Source: Channallabes apus
Lineage: Eukaryota > Chordata > Actinopteri > Siluriformes > Clariidae
Assembly: GCA_030522415.1 (NCBI GenBank)
Contig: CM060104.1
Span: 17,004,229 to 17,068,228 of the forward strand
Direction of reading: 5' to 3'
DNA length: 64,000 nucleotides
The notes under the pieces are model-generated. The model was not told the origin of the DNA. It did no database searches and was given only the letters and a program-made list of their open reading frames with translations. Shown here in pieces: positions 35,790-64,000 of the stretch (the stretch's first letter is position 1; each line of letters opens with the position of its first letter). The translations under genes and the position numbers were made by a program.

Positions 35790-38700
35790 CATACAACAAA
35801 CTCACACAAACACACACAAACCCTGCCCCTGTAAATAGTTTTTCTCTTCTCTGGGCCATTACAGTAACCCATTCCAATCCATAAGGTGTAAATCATAAAT
35901 GACACAAATCATTTGTAAATATCAGTAATTTTATTGAAGCTTAAGCCAATATGAAATAACTTGCTATAAATTGTGTGTCCTTATTTGGATTTGCCTTCAT
36001 ATGCATTAATCACAATTGTAACCATTTTTAACACTTTAAGATCTATTTTTGTTAGTTTTGTAGGAAATTTATGAACTCTGTACAGTTTTTTAAATATTTT
36101 TAAGCATATTTCATTAACTTTTTTATGTTTCCTATTTTTTGCTCAAATGCTTTTTGTGTCAGTTTTAGCCAGAACCAGTGCCACTCACTGACAAACACTT
36201 CCTCAGTACATTCACTCCACTAAACACTTTTTGTGTTCGCATTGTGTCAGTAAATATACTGATCTGCAGTATTCCATACAACAGCTCATCACAGTATCTC
36301 CACTTATACGTATTGCACAGACTAATATTTTTTTTGCAAAAACTGAGACTTGATCAACAAACTCTGGAGGCTGCAAAATGTCCACTGATATCTGCATAGT
36401 CTTTGTGCAATCATATTACTTTTGTAATGTTCTGTTAATCACTTTCCATTCCAGGTAAAAGGAAAAAATTCTCTGTCACCAGAGGGCAGTAGAGATCTGT
36501 ACACAATACTTACTGTAGAGCGACACATCAGTCACCTCTGACTTAAGACTGTATTTAAGAAACGTTGAAGTCTTTAATGGACCACTTCTCCGTTCTCGCT
36601 TTTGAAGGTCTTTTAAAGATTCTTAGTGTTTTATGGTCAGTACAGTAATCGCCTCAATCTGCAGATTTCGCTCGCTCAGTTTAGTGCAGTGGACAGTAAA
36701 GGAGAAAATGTTTCCAAAGCCTGACATAATACAGCCTTAATGCACACTTTATTTTGCACACTTTCACATTCCTAGTGAACCAAATATCATATCTCTGTCT
36801 GTGATGTGTTTTCCAGCAGGATTCATGTGACGCAACTTATTTCAGTTAGCATTTGTGATCTCACCCTATAATATAATCCACACGCAAGTTACTTTGGCAT
36901 GGCAGCATACCTTATATACAGGATAATATTTTAGTGATTGAATTAACATAAATGCCAAGTGTACTTCTAAATGGAACACTAATAAACTAGACAGAAATAT
37001 TTAAAGAGAGAAATTAACTTCTACTTTTGAATCAAACCAGGTTGTGTTGTAGATTGCAAGAAATGCTATGGTTATTGTGTTTCTTTTTGTGCAGGAAGCT
37101 TAAAAAGGAATTATTTTAATGTTACACTCAAGTGTTGCAACACAGAGGGATGAAGTTTAGCATTCGAGTTGATGGACTCAACGCAGTATTGATTTCTTGC
37201 ATCTGTAGATGCATCTCATGATTCAATTCTAATCTTGACCAAATAGTAATGTTGCAAATAGTAATGTTTTGTGTGTGTGTTGATGAACGACAAATTATTG
37301 AACTTCACTCTTCAAAAAATTAAGCTCATTCTGAGAGTATTAATGTATAAACTGTTCGACAAAGTACAGTTTTTCTCTCTCCCTATGCAGTTCTGCTTCT
37401 TTACACACGTAAACACAGAATATGTTATTGTCTTGTTCTGTGTTACATTCTGTTTTTGCATTGATGATTGAGTAAGTTGTCAGGAAATAACATATAATTC
37501 AGTGAATGTCCTAGTATGACCAGCTCCACTAAATGTTCTTATGAGCTATTTAAAAAAGGACATGCAGCAATCATTGTTTATATGGTGTGTTTTCCTGTTG
37601 ATCTGGTTACTAAAATTATTTTTATCTAAATTTTGTAAAATTTTCCTAAAAATTCAATTTGTAGGGAATTTTACATTTATATTCACTGCCATTAATGTTG
37701 TCCAGGATGGTGCTGTGCACGATGTTGTCAATAATTTGTGATATTTTTATAAAAAACAAAACTGTCTTTGAATAAAATGACATGGCTGTAAAATAAATTT
37801 GTACAGGCATAATGGCTTTATTTTTGTTTGTTTGTCATTTATTTATCTGTCATTTGGCGGCCTTTATTTATGTTTGTCCGTGTATGATTGTGATTGTGTA
37901 TGCATGCTTGCCTGTCCAGGTGTGCTTTTGTTTTTGTTGTTTGCCTCTATTGTATTTTCCTGGACCTTAATTGAGCCACAATGTGGTGTGTGCTTTGTGT
38001 GTGTTATTCTGCATGTTGCTAGTTTTGTAGTAGATTGTTTGGTCGACTGTACGAGTGCACTTCTGATATTCAGACCTTTGTCTTAGTAAACAAAATATTA
38101 ATCTTTTTAATTTGTGCCTAATGAAGTGCAGTATTTCCAATGCTTAAGGATGTAGTTGACTCTGTAGTTCCTTTTTTCCTACATCGTTCCTTGCTGTACT
38201 TTCTCAGTACATTTTCTGCTTCTTCTTATGGCCTTACTGCCCTACTGTGACTGATGGAGCGACCACCACCGCGGTGATTCAACCCTGATCACATTACGCT
38301 TGCTTGCCCTCATGGTTCCATGTCTATAACGGTGTGTTAACAAGTAGATTGTAAGGTGCACAGAGTTCTTCTGCCCTCTGGCCATTTTGCTTCTTTTAAT
38401 CACTGTTTTGCTAATCTGTTTAGCCAAGATTCCAGAAAGAAAAAACAAACAAACATGGGAAATATGAAGAAATATGATTTTTTTATTTTAACTTATTGCT
38501 TTATTTGCATTGAATAATCATGTTATAGTACAGAACACTATAGTCAAGTATTGTATAAAACCTGTTCAAAGCACTAATTCCTTTTTCTTTTTAATAATTA
38601 TTCAGCAATTTAATCATGTGTGAGCCTATCACAGTCTGAATTCCTGAATATCTAAACGGGAAGTCCTTTAGTCACTAATCACAGCTGTGGTTTAATACGC

Positions 38701-40030
38701 AAATCAAGTCATATTTAAAGCCCCTGTGTGTGTGTGTGGTGGTGGAGATTTTGTCCTGCCCCCTGAACACTGTGTCTTAGCACCTCCTGTCTGATGATGT
38801 GAAAGTTGCTTAACCCCCCCCCCCCCCTCCTCCACCCAAACATTCACTCATACATACACACACACACCCTCATCAGGTTACAGGGGCACCCTAAAGGGAA
38901 GCAGTGTCCTCTCCAACAAACTTCCATGTTGCTCTGAAGGGAACAGAGAGGAAGCAAAACGGAAATCCAGGCGGGAGGGGCGGGCCAATATGCTGGCATG
39001 ATGCCATGGGACATGCTGCAATGGTAGCATTTAAAGGCAGAGCAAGATCTATTGCTTTAACATGGACACTCACAAATACGCATGTCCACCATTCTTATAT
39101 TCCTGTTACAAATGTACATATCGGGTGGTCCAAACCTGTAATATCACACTGCTTTTATTTACATGCTCAGTTTTTAGAGCATGATTTTAACCTTTTGAGG
39201 TGGTTAAGAAGCTGTTTAACCCAAAGTAACAAAAAACATCCTTAAGGAATAGAAAATATTGATTAGATTCATATTGTATAAAGAGGAAGTTTCTAGCTGA
39301 GCTTACAAAACCAGGAACAAAACTCCTGAGTAGGCCTTTCTTTAGATTCGTTGAGCTGGTGATGGTGGTGTGAGAATGTCAGGACCTGATCTGAGGTGCT
39401 GCAGGCGGCTTGCTGTAACAGGAGATGAATGTATGGAGAAAATCTGAAAGTAATAAAAGATCTTTCTGTTTAGATTCATTTCTTAAAGCACACACACTGT
39501 GTACACATTTTTGTATTGTTTTAATGACATTTTGTCTAATTTTTTATGTGACTTTATTCTTAACATTCTTTTTTTTATGTTGTTTTATTTGTGTTTTTTT
39601 ATGGTTTTGGTGTTTTCTTCATGAAAACATACATGAATTCACACAATGCCTGTGGTTTCTGTTTTCACCTGCCCTCACTTTCTGTCTGGTCTACCACCTG
39701 TCTTTCTTTCTGTCCCAATCTCCATCCCTCACGCCCGCTTGATGTGCTATGGATCTCGCTGATAAGACCATTCACACTTCAATTTTTAATCTATATGTCC
39801 AAGATTTTCTAGGTATGTTTGTATTCTATGAAAAGTACTGTTGTACTGTACTGTGTTTATGTCTATATTGTGTTTGTGTGTGAGTGATTTTACACAAGTA
39901 TGTATATTAAGTATGGAAGAATAATCACATAAGACGTGATTTACCTCGTTATTTTAGTGTGTGTTACAGGTGGCGTAACACAGACCAAAGTCTGTGTATG
40001 TATTTCCGTTTGTGTGTGTGTGTATTTGTG
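35790..40030. other. casp2-clcn1 spacer; possible distal casp2 3' UTR and clcn1 promoter
   Basis: No coding exon is recognised. A poly-C tract lies at 38814-38827. GGGCGGGCCAAT near 38979 is the best promoter-like combination before clcn1 exon 1. An acceptor-like TTCCAG at 40033-40038 suggests a spliced 5' UTR. The rest is AT-rich and unremarkable. Confidence 0.4.
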
Positions 40031-40100
40031 TGTTCCAGGCGCTGTAATACAGGAGCGGGACGGTGTGTATGTTTATTTTTGGCTCAGTGTAAGCTTGTCA

Positions 40101-63964
<23,864 letters not shown>

Positions 63965-64000
63965 GTAAGTTTTATGAGATTACCCTGGGTAATTATAATC

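Overview
This is a stretch of animal nuclear DNA, almost certainly from a teleost fish. Genes are split by GT-AG introns, the AT-rich spacers are full of microsatellites, and Tc1/mariner, hAT and tRNA-derived SINE copies of fish type occupy much of the intronic and intergenic space. A catfish-like genome is my guess from the repeats only. Nothing bacterial or viral is seen.

Four protein-coding genes can be read. (1) Minus strand, 54 to about 14300: a Rho guanine nucleotide exchange factor of the ephexin family, best matched to arhgef5. It has one giant 3.3-kb coding exon for an Arg/Glu-rich N terminus and then DH-domain exons; its PH and SH3 parts lie beyond the left edge. (2) Plus, about 17430-21430: m6pr, the cation-dependent mannose-6-phosphate receptor, complete in six coding exons. 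Two CACGTG motifs resembling CLEAR elements lie just upstream. (3) Plus, about 24770-35770: casp2 (caspase-2), complete in eleven coding exons. (4) Plus, 40101 to beyond the right edge: clcn1, the ClC-1-type chloride channel, with thirteen coding exon positions in the window, one of which exists in two versions. As I recall, ARHGEF5, CASP2 and CLCN1 are also neighbours on human 7q34-q35, so the block is ancient; m6pr is the member I would not expect there.

The most interesting observation is in clcn1. Between exon 6 and exon 8 there are two 79-bp exons of equal phase (59575-59653 and 62028-62106), both open and both coding for the same channel segment. Using exactly one keeps the frame; using both or neither gives a premature stop. 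The first sits where mammals have the alternative exon 7a, which is mis-spliced in myotonic dystrophy. Here it looks like a working, mutually exclusive partner of exon 7 with a GC splice donor.

Mobile DNA is dense. casp2 intron 2 holds a SINE split by a hAT element and again by a short LTR element, both with exact target duplications. The two LTRs of that element differ by an internal inversion. clcn1 introns hold a nearly intact Tc1 transposase gene, nested Tc1 copies, a full SINE with target duplication and BED/hAT remnants. The first arhgef5 intron carries a TIR-bounded 2.4-kb element with a promoter-like module and tandem repeats.
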